Of a stretch of 64,000 nucleotides of DNA, positions 38,394 to 51,099 are shown piece after piece. Origin of the DNA: Cylicocyclus nassatus (Eukaryota > Nematoda > Chromadorea > Rhabditida > Strongylidae); assembly GCA_958299035.1 (NCBI GenBank), contig CATQJL010000223.1:50512302-50576301 (forward strand), in the 5' to 3' direction. Within the stretch, counting starts at the first letter, position 1. Each line of letters opens with the position of its first letter. The notes under the pieces are model-generated. The model did not search any database. It was given only the letters and a program-made list of their open reading frames with translations, and was not told the DNA's origin. The translations under genes were made by a program, and so were the position numbers.

Positions 38394-39168
38394 CTAGGTC
38401 GGCACATAAGTTTTGCAACTTTTCCCGTAACCTTTCTCTTATTTTATGTAGCAATCTCATTTTGTGGCATCATGAGATCGTGATCTAAGCTGCAAGTCTG
38501 CGCAAACCGTTTGATTTTTGATAACGTAGTACAAAAAATCTAAGCTTTTTTTGAAAACTGCTGAAAGGCGAGGTTTCACGATTTTTTGGCAAACATGAAG
38601 CCCTACGAAACTTGATTCAAACATATGAAGAAGCAATTATAAGCAGCATGTAGCTGGAAGTTGGCACATTGGAATCAGTGAAAAAGAAATGAAATTCAAA
38701 CACAAATTAAGGTGGGGCGCCTTTGAGAAGTTGAACAAGTCAAATGCGTCAAGTTTTGAAGGCAATTTGTCAATAACTAAGCTGCGAAAAGTCAGAATTC
38801 GCTATAACTTTGCACTATAGGGTAATCCTATGCGGTAAACACGAATATCATATTCATTTGTCGCTAAAATGAAATTCATCTTTTGATCTCACGAACGGGG
38901 CCTTTTCATGCGAAACGGATCTCATTTTTGTGATCTGCATGTCGAATAAGCCCTATAGGCCAAGTTGCAGCAAAATCTGATGCATTCTAAAAAATTTCCC
39001 ATAGTACCGTAAACCTACCGTAATCCTCACATAAGATGGTAAAATTCGGCAAAAACGTGTGCATTAGAAGCTTACATCATATTCCTTATATTGCCAAAAA
39101 AATGAATGCATTACGTTCAAATAGACAAAAGTTATATAAAAAGTTGCATCACTTATGTGCCAACCTAA
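38394..39168. mobile_element. 775-bp mariner-like element inserted in array unit 2
   Basis: The left end CTAGGTCGGCACATAAGTTT and the inverse of the right end (TTAGGTTGGCACATAAGTGA) pair, continuing through TGCAACTTTT. TA flanks both sides (38392-38393, 39169-39170). There is no transposase. A lone related end (GTTGCAAAACTTATGTGCTA) lies near 21080. Confidence 0.75.
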
Positions 39169-41718
39169 TACTTCTCAAAACCTTTTCTTCTTCGCGGTTT
39201 TATAACGTTTTTACAGTCATAAATCTACCGCCACTGGCCATCTCTTACATAGCACTTGTAGTCGCCATCATTCGAGCATAACTTTGTGTAATTGCACCAC
39301 TTAGACCATTTTTACTGCAGGTTTTGAAAGTGGACAATCAAGCAAAGTGATTGCTGGAATGATGACGATCGCAAGTGAGCATAAGGTCTCTAATAAATTT
39401 ACATTGGGGTGTAAAATTTTTCCTCCTTCAGCCATGTTTTCTAGGCAAAATGTCCTGCAATTTACAGGCAGTAGGTAATATAGCGTTTTCCCAACATTTT
39501 TCGTTCCCTGTCGTTGTTGAAGAGTTTGTTCAGAAATTTTCTACATGCATTTTTTTTGAAAGTTTTTCTAATTGAAATGCCCAAAGTCTGGTGTGTTATC
39601 TAGGATTTGAACTTCAAAAAGTCAATAAATAATTTAATTATTCCGCATTTTATTTTTTCTATTGCACAAACTTCTTGCAAAAAGTTGCTAGTTTCGACTC
39701 GAGGAGTATTTTAGCTTCTAGAAGCCCCTCAAATCTTTGGTTAGCTTCTTGCTTCCTACTTCTTCCGCCTCTTTAACATCAACAAATGCTCAGAGCTAGA
39801 CAGTTGCCATATGAATGAGTTAATCCGCTGAACTGCCAATGATTTGCTTTTGTTTTTGCAGCTGAAATCATTGTTTGCTTTACGAATAACAAATTGTTTG
39901 AATAAAGCAGGTGAAGCAGAATGTTTTATTTGTGCTTTGCATAGTTCATAATGGATTAAGGGAAAATTCTAAATGTCAAATACAAGAGGTTGAAGAAAAT
40001 CGCTCTAATAAAATTTTTCTACTTTTTCGGGGAGTATATGAAAAGGGAGAACCAATCTAAGAATATACGTTATTATTTATGCATCGCTTTCATCCTTCCT
40101 TTTTTTCTCTTGCTGCATTTTCCCTTTCTGTCACTTTTTCCCAGTTTTTCACCCATCATCATTATTCTTTTCATATAGAACGCAGTTTTCCATTAGCAAG
40201 CTTTTTTACCCTGCTAGTCATTTTCTCTTTTCCGTATTCATTCTTCGTCTGCAAAAATGTTTCTTATATGCTATCTGATACCTATGCTAATGAGGTTCAC
40301 CATAGAGTAATTAAGAACTGAGAGTCTCACAACAATCTTTTCTTCATGGAACTATCGTCCTCCTCATTTTATGCTCCTCATTGACAATTATTAGTGGTGT
40401 CTAAGGGGGAGCCAGCGAGTCTGACCGCTTTCTTTTCCGGTTTCACTCAGAAGCTCCGTCCAAATCCGTCGTCAGTTATCCGTATGTTTTTTCTTACTAT
40501 TTCTGCCCAGCTAGCAATTTTGCCTCCAAATTGGACCAAGTCCAATGTTGTCAAGCAATTTCAATAAGTCATGGTGACTTTCTCCACCTTGATAGGAGCA
40601 AATTTTTAGACGTTTATTAACATTTATAAAGTCTCGAAGAATGTAAAACAGGGGTCTCGTACATGATTCGTTTCACCTGCAATTTTACTAATTTAAACAA
40701 AAATCTGGCAAAAGACCTGATCTACGCCACAGCATCGCTCATGAGGAGAATCAACTTCTAAAACTCTATAGATCTTCAATGGTTTACCTCTAATTTTGCC
40801 TCTGGCTAGGATTAAAAGTTGCAGTGAGAATGCTCCTCAAGGTAAAGGCATATCGCTAGATAAATTGGGATTCTGAGTGATGTAAGCACCCTGAGGTTGA
40901 ATTCACCTCAGTATACTTCACACTTAACCCTCTTTTCTTTTACAACTAACTTTGAGAAAGGTACGTTTATGAATGCGGGTATTCCTGACAATGAAATGAA
41001 ACTACTTGGAGGTAGATTGCAGCCCAAATATCGATGACGATTACGGCCCCTGGACTCAAGCATTAACTTACTGAATTCCGCTGATGTATCCCTAAAAAAT
41101 CTCACCATCCCTATCATCTAGAGTGAAATGCAAATAAAGGTTATGGTGAGTTTAAGCAAAAATCTATAAGCAAGTCGTTTGGTATTTTGATAACATCAGA
41201 AAGGTAGCGTACTTGGCTTTGCCTGCATAATGCCTGTAAGCTTTTTTTCTAGATTTTATTATATCGAAGTGTTTTGATCTCTGATAAGTATGCCATAAAA
41301 AGCTCCATGATAACATCAATCATGTACGCAAAAAATCTGTTCCATGCGAGTTTCCCTGAAACGTTAAGCTCCTATCAGACGAATATCCGCCTAGCACCTA
41401 CAACATCGCTAAAGGTAGTGATGTGGGGGAGTGGTTCACAGATTGAAATTATGTATATCGTGCTCAGAAATGCAAGAGTAACCACATAAAATTTGTTCAT
41501 TTTGTGCATCTCATGCAGTCATTTTATATGTTGTCTCAAATTCAAAAAATTATTTAGATAGCAAAGAGCCTTGTAAGACCTCTACTTTTGGCTTTCCATG
41601 TCCTCATGAACACTAGATTTTAAAAATTAGAGCTCAAGCACGTCTATAGGAAGACCCATAGGCAAATACATAAGCTGATACTTGCGTTTGTTGGAGCTAA
41701 TAATCAAGATTTTTAAGG

Positions 41719-41729
41719 GGGGGGGGGGG
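41719..41729 (+). repeat. Poly(G) tract in array unit 3
   Basis: A run of about 11-12 G sits at the same relative place (between segments U/W and the next block) as the G-run at 48469-48483 in unit 4. Confidence 0.8.
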
Positions 41730-43410
41730 TGGATAAATGTTATCAATTGATGGCATTACTAGAAGCCTCAGAAAAAATCTTATCGCACCTGCGAATCTAT
41801 TTTAATAAAAGCTTTGACTGAAGTCTGAAGTTGAAAAGAATCAAGAATATTTTGATAGTATTACATGAATGTAGTTTACTCGTTCGTGGGCTTTCGCAGT
41901 CCTTCATGAACAGCCACCAAGAAAATTGCTCCACGTAGTGAACAATAGTTTTTCTCTGTCACACAGCAACAGTCTGGCTATAACAGTCAATCTCTGTTTA
42001 ACACTAGACGCTTATCTAATTTTCTCATTCTGCTTGTTAGGTACAATCTGCAGGGAACATGTTTCTGCGAAGAGTGCCTGTACCTTTTCCTATTTAGTGG
42101 CGTTTTGTACCGAAATTTTCTTGAATGAGATCTAGTTTTCAGAAGAAACTTTCAAATAAAATGGTTTCTACAGCATCAATTTTTTGCTTAGGGGAAAGCT
42201 TACAATAGGAAACTAGTGGATCTTTTTTTTGCCATGATTGCCATCATGTGCCTCAATGTAATCCAATTCTAGGATTTCTCTTTGAGTAGAGACGTCACTA
42301 TTTTTTTCAACTGCAGCACAAGATCCATTCCCAAGGTCTTTGTTGAAAGGATTCCGAATCCTCACCTAATCCAGTAAGTTTCTATCACATGTTAAGGTAG
42401 GGTTGCGTACTCTAAAACAGTGCTCAGCAGAAATGGGATTTCCACAAGCTGATTGTCATTTCCTGAGGGGTAAGCAAAAGGAAATCGGTGAAGTTTTGAA
42501 AATTCTATGATTTAGAAACATTCTATGAAACAAAATACAGCAAGTACAACTTCAACTTTCGAAAGAAAAATAAAAATTATGAAAAATCATGTGAGGCGGG
42601 GAGGGAGGAGTGATTTTCTATTTTAGGTTGCCCGCGCAATCTGGGAGTTCCCTGAAGTTGCGCGGAACCAAACAAAATCATAGTTTCCTCACTTCATCAC
42701 ATGATTTTCAACATTTTTTTGCATAAATCTCCTTTTTAGTTTGAGCGCTACCTAACTCACCTTAACCTAAGTTTCGTCCCCTCTACTTCTACAGCCCTGC
42801 ATGATAGAAGCAAAGAACATTGTTCTCTAGACTAGCTGGAAACACTTTTTAGACTTTATCTCAGAAGAGCAAAAAGTCTCCATCGAAGAGCAAAGTATGC
42901 ACTGATGCACAGACTACAGCAGTAAGAGCGAACAACAATGAGCTGTCTCCCCCATTTCCGAGTAAATCACATGCTTGAGAGTGCTTGAGTGTTGTTATGA
43001 GCGTTTAGATTGAAGAGTTATAACTGAGCAGAAACCTATATGTCTCTGAGAAGAATGCGAAAAAAGTTTGAATACTTGCTGCTGCTATGATCAGCCTACA
43101 TTTGTTAGGCAATCACATGATTTGAACGTTAGTGGTGGCGCAAGCAGTTTTTCCAAAAAAAAGTCTTGTAACTCTCAAAAAAATTCAATCTCCATTTCTA
43201 GTAAGTCTTCTAATCCATTTGCTCAACTCAGGTTTCTATCTGAATTTATCACTCCATTCTCTCTAGCTTCTTGTAAGTCTTGGGATCTGTCCCTTCTTCT
43301 CTAATGAATAATTGAGATGACTGCTAACGATGGCACTAAACATCATACAAATTTGTATTTTCAATTTGTAGTGGTACAGTGACTTTGAAAATTCTGACTA
43401 CATTCCCCAT

Positions 43411-43984
43411 CAGGGCTCATCAGAGGTGGCGCTCTCACACGGTGGATTTCGTTTGAATCGTAAATATGAAGGGGAGATCCCTTGATCTGACAAATATCCA
43501 AGCACAATCTTACTCTCAATAAGTCCAAAACTGAGGCCCCAACCCCCTTTACGCGTTACATGCATAAACTTGCGTGCTCACGATTCTCACCTTGTTAAGA
43601 TATGATCTTTAAGCATAAAAAATAAACAATCAGTTTGTTTACAACGACTAAGTAATAATGAATTACCAAATTTAGTGCATAGATTAGCTTCGCGATGACG
43701 ATAAAAAGAAAGGTATGAAAAATTATGACAAAATTATGTGAATGAAAGGAGTTGTAACCCACTTTCACCCAAGTGTTTCGACCCCTCTGCTTTGCTAGAA
43801 ACCTCCTTTCTTTCGCCTTCTGTTGTTTCCTCTCTGATTTTCTTGATCTCTTCTTCACTTTGATTCACTTAACGCAGATTATAAGTCGCACTTCCAGAAA
43901 TTCACAGAAGATTATTCGTAAATTTGCAACGTCAAAGGGACTTCGTTTCCAAGATTCTCGAATGCCACCTCGTGCTGGGCCCTG
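43411..43984. mobile_element. 574-bp hAT-like element with 8-bp target duplication, in array unit 3
   Basis: The ends are CAGGGCTCATCAGAGGTGGC and GCCACCTCGTGCTGGGCCCTG (inverse). It is flanked by TTCCCCAT (43403-43410) and TTTCCCAT (43985-43992). Units 2 and 4 show the empty site at the same place (TTCCCCATCCGTTCCTTCAC near 37384 and 51777). Eight-base duplications and CAGGG ends are typical of hAT. No transposase is present. Confidence 0.85.
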
Positions 43985-45055
43985 TTTCCCATCCGTTCCT
44001 TCACTAGCCTACATCTCTTGCAAAATTGTTTACTAGCAACGCAAAAAATCTGTGCAGATCCTACAATATCTCACCGAATAGGACATGGCTTCAACTAACA
44101 GAATGAATTTTGTTTGAGACTGAGGAAGAAAAAGGTGAGAAAGAAATAATGTCGAAAGGATAAGGATGATTACGGTCTCAATGTAGAGCAAAATTCAGGG
44201 ATACAGTGTACTGTATCGGAGCAACAAAGAAAAATTAGAAAATGAAATAGAAAACATATATGACCGAAAAGACTTCGAGCTCTGCTATGCTTGCTAATAA
44301 TTTGTAATTATTTGAAATTTCATCAATATTGCAAGCCAGGAAATAGTAGCAAAATTTTTAACTAGTTCATAGAAGCATGCTTAATGCTCAATAATTTCAA
44401 AATCGGCCTCATCCTAACTTCCTCCTCGTAGAGCACTTTTTCTGGCACAGTTTTCGGAATGTAACTCAACATGGGTGTCTTTGCCATTTCTGCAGTGTTT
44501 TCTTTACAAATTTTGTGTCTTCAGAATAGCCTAATCATTGCATTTAAGCATACTGTACATGGTGCAGCACTTCGCTGAAAACACTGACATTCAAAATGTA
44601 CTCTGAGGTTTCACGCTTGAAAGATCTGCTTTGAAGTTCACTTTCGGAAATCTACGGCTCCGTTCAAAGCTCTGACAAATTGGTTGAGTCATGAGAGTGA
44701 CGTGAGTTCTGTCAGGCTATTAAGACAGCGTTAGGGTGTTTCATTACTGGAGTTAGCGACATCAATCTTGGACAGCAATAAAAATGCCCGAGTATTCTGT
44801 GTTCTATCGATTCCAGTTTTTCATATGGGATTGTGCACTAAGCAAATTTTATCATGCAAATGAAGTTTCTCATTGAAACAATAATCTGCGCTTCTTTTTA
44901 CTTCCCTTTCCCCCGCTCTATGATATTTCAAAGCAAAAAAGATATCAGCAAACTCACATGCTTTTGCTTTTTCCTCCTTTTTCTATGAAATCGCTTGCAA
45001 ATTGCATTCGGGATCAAGCATGAAAGCCGAAGAGAGTGAGCAAAGCGAAGTGCAG

Positions 45056-45347
45056 TCAGCGCATACGACAAAAATGCCGTGACGAAAGCACATACTTAGA
45101 GAGCGAATAATGGATGGCACAATTGCTCTCAGCGCGAATGGCGACATTTATCGTCAACTCGATGATGCTTGCTCGCAGAGTTCTAGTTTTCAGGTTCGGT
45201 CTTTGGCCGCGGAGCACCTTGGAAGTCGAGACGAGACCAGCGAGTCGCTTTAATGAGATTTCACAGGGAGTGGTTCGAATGGGTTCAATTGGCTTTGCGC
45301 TCGCACTTCTAGCAAAAAGGGAGCTAAAAATGATTTTTTAGAATTGT
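45056..45347 (-). other. Minus-strand open frame (about 96 codons, no initial ATG) over the core of unit 3
   Basis: The minus frame reads ..SAKPIEPIRTTPCEISLKRL, then VLRGQRPNLKTRTLRASII, then AIRAESNCAIHYSLSK and a TGA at 45058-45056. The same frame in unit 4 gives ..SATPFETTPCEISLKRLADL and CAIHYCS, ending shortly after. Units 1 and 2 are broken. I do not know the product. It may be an exon remnant or a repeat-borne frame kept open by the GC-rich core. Confidence 0.3.
45190..45276. repeat. GC-rich core of array unit 3
   Basis: Same core as at 34311 (GGTTCGGTCTTTGGCCGCGG.. to TCACAGGGAGTGG) with a few transitions. Confidence 0.7.
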
Positions 45348-46550
45348 AAGATATTGATCTAGTATTGTATGTGCCGCTATGGCTGTCCTCATTATTTTCC
45401 AATAGCATTGGCAAGCCGATGTCGAAAATATTTTTTTGACTTTTCAGAATTTCTATTCAGTTATGGTTTTGCAATATCCTTATAAGCACGATAGCGAGTT
45501 TACCGCCATCGGCCCTCCCCTTTTTAACACATACAGTCGTAAATCACTCAAGCAGTTACTTTCTTGATTGCACCAGTTTCTTAACCGTAGATTTTGAAAG
45601 TAGGCAATTATACGAAGTGTGTGCTGGAATGATGACAACTGCAGGTATTATGTACTTAAGGTCGCTAATAATTTTGCTAGTCTATTTTTCCGCGATATTT
45701 ATCAATCGTGCGTCATTGGAAACAGTTTTCAGAACTTTTCTGCTTATGTTATCCTTAACCTTCCTGACTGACTTATTTCAAATGTGGTTCGATGCCCGAT
45801 AATATGAGCTACCAAAGTTTGCAGATATATCGTTTAATCCGCATTTTATTTTTAAAATTCAAGTACATATCTTTCTCCTTGCAAAGGTTTGCTGGGCAAA
45901 ATACTAAAAACAACAACAACACGGAGCTCTCTGGCTTTTAGAAGCCTCCTCAAATATTTAGTCAGCTTCCTGCTTCCTGCTTCCACGTCTTCCCCATTAA
46001 GGGAAGCTCAGAGCTAGACAGTTGCAGGAATGAGAGTTGATCCGCTGAAATACAAAGCTTCTGTTTCTACAGCTGATCTCTATTATTTGATTTACAAGTG
46101 ACTAATCTTTTCAATGAAGCAGATGGAGCAGAATGTTTCTTGTGCTTTGCATAATTTACAGACTGCAGTAATGTTTCTGAATGTGCATGTATAAGAGGCA
46201 CCCAAAAAAACCGCTTCAATAAATTTATTAGTATTTTTCCAGAAATATAAAAACAAAATTAATCTAGGCCTGAATGTCAATTCAAGGCTCTTGCAGTGTT
46301 CCTATCAGCATTCTTCGTTTTTCTCGACTTAGCTGCATTTTATTCCCTGTCTGTCAAATTTTTGCAATATTCCATCCATTGTTATTTTTCTTTCCAGAAA
46401 TGCAATTCTTATTCAGCTGTCTTATCTATCCTCACTGCTATTCATTTTTTCTTTTCCGATGTCCATTCTTCCTTCTGCAAAAATGTTTCCTGTGTGCCTC
46501 TTGGTACTGTAATGAAGTCCGCCACTGAGTAATTAGGAGCGTCTCATAGC

Positions 46551-46770
46551 CAGGGCTCGGCACGAGGTGGCTAGTTGAAAATGCGAAAAAAAAACGAAGT
46601 CCCCTTTGACCCTAGACCATAATCCCTAAAAAATCTCCAAAAAACGAAACTTTGACTGAAAAAACGTCGAAATTTCCGTGTCTTTTAGGCCACTAAAACG
46701 AAAACTCCCTTTGCTTTTTGTCCCAAATACGATATCCAGCTTGCTTGTCAGCCACCTGTGCCGAACCCTG
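46551..46770. mobile_element. 220-bp hAT-like element with 8-bp target duplication, in array unit 3
   Basis: The ends are CAGGGCTCGGCACGAGGTGG and CCACCTGTGCCGAACCCTG. The flanks are CTCATAGC (46543-46550) and CTCATAGT (46771-46778). The equivalent place in units 1 and 4 (GTCTCATGAAAATC near 35913, GTCTCATAACAATC near 54534) is empty. It belongs to the same family as 43411-43984. Confidence 0.85.
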
Positions 46771-47489
46771 CTCATAGTAATCACTTATTCATGAAAATGT
46801 CGTCTTCTTGATTATTATGCTCTACTGGCAACCATCAATGTGAATCGAAGGAGCTAGAGTTTTCAAACAATTTTCTTCTCGGCTTTTGCTCACAACCTCT
46901 CCGAGTCCCTCAATATCTATATGTTTTTTCTCTATTCTTGCTCATTTAGCTTTGTCTGAAGTTGTTTAGCATCTCAATTATATTGCAACATAGCCATGGC
47001 ACCCAGGATGCTGTGAGAGAGGTTGAGTCATATGTGCGACTTCTCCTAGCTTAACAGAAGCCAATTTTCAGAAGTTTATTAACATTTATGAAGTTTCCAT
47101 GCATTTTGGAAGAAATTTCGTGTTTTCACCCTATACCTTCCATTAATCTAAACTAAATTTCGCAAGTTGCAACAGTGACCCAAACAATGTCACAGCATTG
47201 TTCGTGCAAAAAATCAACTTTGGAACTTTGGATCCTCAAAGGTATCTCTTTATCCTTACCTCTGGCTAGACTTAAAAGTTGCTTTGGGGTGTACCTCAAG
47301 GTAAAGACAAAAGGCATAAAGATTCGATGAATACGCATCATGAGTGATATAAGTATCCTGAGGTTAAGATTGCTTCAAGATACTATAGACCATACTTTGG
47401 GTCCAACCTAATCCTTCTTGAGCTACAATTAACCTTGAAAGTTTACCTCAAGGCCACTTTATGAGTGCGGATATTTGCTCACTGTTAAA

Positions 47490-47830
47490 ACTACCGGAGG
47501 TAGGGTTTGCCGTTTTGGGGCCTTTGTGAGCTTTGATCAGAGACATGAAATGCAAAATGTGCAAAACCTCCAAAAATCCGCATTTTGGGAGCCCTATCCT
47601 GAAGACATAGACGACTTTTTCAGTACTGGGTGGGCGGGGCATGATAGAGCGGGCGTGGCTTGGAAGCATTTCCGCGGATTCCAGGTCCATTTTTTCCATT
47701 CGAAAGCCACATTAGAGGGCCTTACCAACCAAATTTCCTACTTCCAGGGCTTTCTTTACTCTCAGGTAGATTAGGTACTAACCGGAGAAGCATAGATTTT
47801 GCCCGAACGCTTCCTCTAAGCAGTGACTTA
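47490..47830. other. GC-richer unexplained insert in array unit 3
   Basis: Between segments V and U this unit carries about 340 bp not seen in units 1 and 2, with two overlapping plus frames (47475-47771 and 47660-47863) and a minus frame (47448-47699). I recognise none of them. It may be part of another element. Confidence 0.3.
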
Positions 47831-48468
47831 CTGAAACCTATGGCTAAAAAATCTCACCATCCTTAAAATCTGAAGTGAAATCCATATAAACTTCGTGATG
47901 ATTTCGGCAATCAATCAAGTCATTTGAAGTCTTTAGATAACATTAGAAAAATAGCATTCTTATATTAAAATACATGATGCCTCTAAGTTTGCAGTTTTAC
48001 CAAAATTTATTGTGCCAAAGTGTTTTGATATCTGATAATTATGCCAAAAAAAGATCCTGATGACATCAATACATCCGCATAAATCTGTAGTTTTACTAAA
48101 ACATTAAGCTCCTATCAGACAAATATTCGCACACCTACAACATTGCTTATGATGATGTGGGCTAAAAATTTACAGACTGAACCTATCATGGTCTGCTCAA
48201 AAAAGCAAGGCTAACCGCAAAAACTTTGTTTATTTTCAATGAAGGAAATAAAATGGCGCCTCAGTTTGAACTATCGTTGCGATAGCGTTTGGTATATATG
48301 TTTTAAAGCAAAGACCTTTGTAAGGCTCCCACTTTAGGCTTCTCACGTCTTCACGAACACCCTCTTGGAAATTTGAGCTCAAGTACCTCTGCATGAAAAT
48401 CTGTAGGCAAATAGATAAGCTGATGCCACGAATTGCTGTGGCTAACAATCTTGAAATTTTCTAGGGCG

Positions 48469-48483
48469 GGGGGGGGGGGGGGG
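48469..48483 (+). repeat. Poly(G) tract in array unit 4
   Basis: A run of about 15 G sits at the position matching the G-run at 41719-41729 in unit 3. Its length may be unreliable in the assembly. Confidence 0.8.
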
Positions 48484-50370
48484 CTTCGGTAATTGTTGCA
48501 AATGATGGGAGTATGAGAGACATCAAGATAATGCTTGAGTCTCATGTGAACATGTTTGTCCAAAATTTCAGTGGAGTACTCGAAAAGGATTAAGCACTTT
48601 TTGATAGAAATGAAGAACTTCATCCGTCTGCGCATTTATAGCATATTTGCCCCAGTGATTAACAATGGTTTTTTCTCTGTCTCAGCTGCAGTCTGGCTAT
48701 AATAGACATCTCTGTTTACTATTGGACGCTTATCCAATTTTCTCATTCTACTTGTTAGGTAATAATCTGCAAGAGACTTGTTTCTGCAAAGAGTGCCTGT
48801 ACTTTTTACTTTTTAAACGATGGTTTTTGTATAAAAGTTTTCATAAACGTGATCTGGAAACTTTTGAATATGGTCCCTATAGTATTAATTTTTGCTTAAG
48901 GGAAAAACCACAAAACGAATGTTGTGGATCATTTTTCACCGTTATCGTTATCATGTGCCTCAATGTAATCCAATCATGAGACTTCCTAGCCGAAAGACAT
49001 CACTATTTTACCTTAGCTGCAGCACAAGAACCATCTTCAAGGTCTTCAGTGAAAGGATTCCTAATCCCTCAATTAATCCAAACTCAAAGTTTTGCATCAC
49101 GTTTCAAGATAAGGTTTCCCTATATCCTCTATTTTTTCTCGCATGAAGCAAATTGATGAAAATTCTAGAAGTGTTTTGCTGTAGAATTTCCACCATCTAA
49201 TCGTCAGTAATCATTTCCTCAACCATCTCCTCAACGATCATCAACTCCATTACGTAAAATTTCGAGCCATTACTATCCCATAGGAGATAAAAAAAATTCA
49301 AATAACTTCATTATACCCCCAGAAATCAAAAATTATCGTGGGCCCACTCTGTTTAATTGAACTTATGCACGATTATTCATTTTATACTTTGGTTATGAAA
49401 TCGAAAATCTGGTGATAGGTATATAGAAATTGTACGACTGTTGTCTGTGAAAAACTTTCTAAACCTTGAATTTCAATCCTAAAAAGTATTAGGCTGGTCC
49501 TTACGTATCTCATTTAGAACTAAAAAATTTGTTACTAAGAAGCAACTATGAATCGGAGCTAAAAGTGATTTTTTGGGCTTCCAGTATTTTCAGCGATCGG
49601 ATTTTCAAAAATATTTGAGCGTTTTAATCTATCAGCTTATATCTACATGATACCGAAATCTTGACTTGTGCTCTAATCACCATTAGAGATTGCAAAAGTT
49701 TTATTTTTGCACTGAATTTGTTATTTAAGTGGTGCAAAGCTTATGGACCAAAAGAGTGAGAGTTTTTAGCACTTTTGAAGCAAGCTTCCGAGTCGTTCTT
49801 ATTTTTAACATTTCCTAAAGCTGAATAGAAGCCAACTTTGCTCCAAGTCATTATCCATCCAATTTATGTCTAGACCACCAGAAAACTCTTTAGACTTTAT
49901 TTCAAAGAGCAAGGCATGCACAAACGCGCAGACTACAACAGAAAGAGCGAGCAACAATGAGGTGTCTCCCCCATTTCCGAGTAAATCACATGCTTGAGGG
50001 TGGCTTGTTATGAGCGCTTTGATTGAATTGTTGTAACTGAGCAAAAAGCTACATGTCTCTTAGAAAAGTAAAGTACAGTGCAAAAAGTGTGATTACAGTG
50101 ATAGTGCTACATTCAGCTACATTTCTTAGGCAATCACATGCTTTGATTTGCGTAAGTGGTGCTGTATCTTTATGATAAAAAAAACTATAGTTCTCAGAAA
50201 AAGGGAAAACATCAGTTTCTGTTTCAACACCTTAAATGAAGCTATCTTTCTTTCAGAAGAAGCCCAAATGTCGTACATATTTGTAGTCTAATCTGTGGTA
50301 CTCTAGCGATTTCCGAAGCTGACTTTCTTCTTCTTCGGGGGAGGATACGATACCTCCCTTTGTCATAATA

Positions 50371-51099
50371 TTAGGTTGTCCCAAGAGTAAACCGTATTTC
50401 TAAATAAATCAAGCTACTTTTATTTTTCTGGCAGACTTAGGGTACCATTCGATAGAGAGCAACTACTAACTAAAAATCCACTAAGCCGTAATCCAGGTTA
50501 AACTTGGAGCCAAAATAAAAAATTTTCAGCTACCCTAAAAACTGAATCTTTTTCCAGAAAACCTACAAACTTCCACTTTGACCTTTATATAGCACATCAC
50601 AGTACCATAAAGATGGTCCGAAAGTGTCAATACGCCATTTTTTGAGTTTTTTATGTAAAACTTGGTATTTCTCGATTACAAGAGCACATACAGTGGTAAA
50701 GATTTGAGGTTATACTAAGGTTTGCAGTATACGATTACGTATGTGGGATGGGCTGGGGTGGGGGGGGGGGGGGAGTTTGCCATTTTTGGACTGTCTTTTT
50801 TCTCTCTTTCTATGCGCGGAAAAAATCCAGTAAAAGCATATTTAGTACTACTATGTGTCTGCTATATAATGACCAAGCTTGAGGCTCGTAGGATTTTTTT
50901 CGGCAAAAATTCAATTTTTAGCTGTAAAATTTTCTTCTAGCTTTGCTCCAAACTTTACCTGGATTATGACTAAGGCGGATTTTTGGTGGTCATTTTGTAA
51001 AGCTTGCTTTGCTCTATTGGATGGTACCCTAAATGTGCCAAAAAAAACAAAAACAGTCTGATTTATTTAGAAGTAGGGTTTACTTTTGGAACAACCTAA
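50371..51099. mobile_element. 729-bp mariner-like element in array unit 4
   Basis: The ends are TTAGGTTGTCCCAAGAGTAA and the inverse of TTACTTTTGGAACAACCTAA, flanked by TA (50369-50370, 51100-51101). Arms continue through CTAAATAAATCA. Inside, GGGTACCATTCGATAGAG and CTCTATTGGATGGTACCC pair. That inner motif also appears in the fold-back element at 20065-21016. A run of about 14 G lies near 50759. It carries no transposase. Confidence 0.8.

Noticed and set aside
46551..46572. CTCGGCACGAGG resembles the cDNA-library linker GGCACGAG, also at 28684
   Set aside because: It is part of an inverted-repeat terminus with matching right end and target duplication, so it is genomic and not vector.
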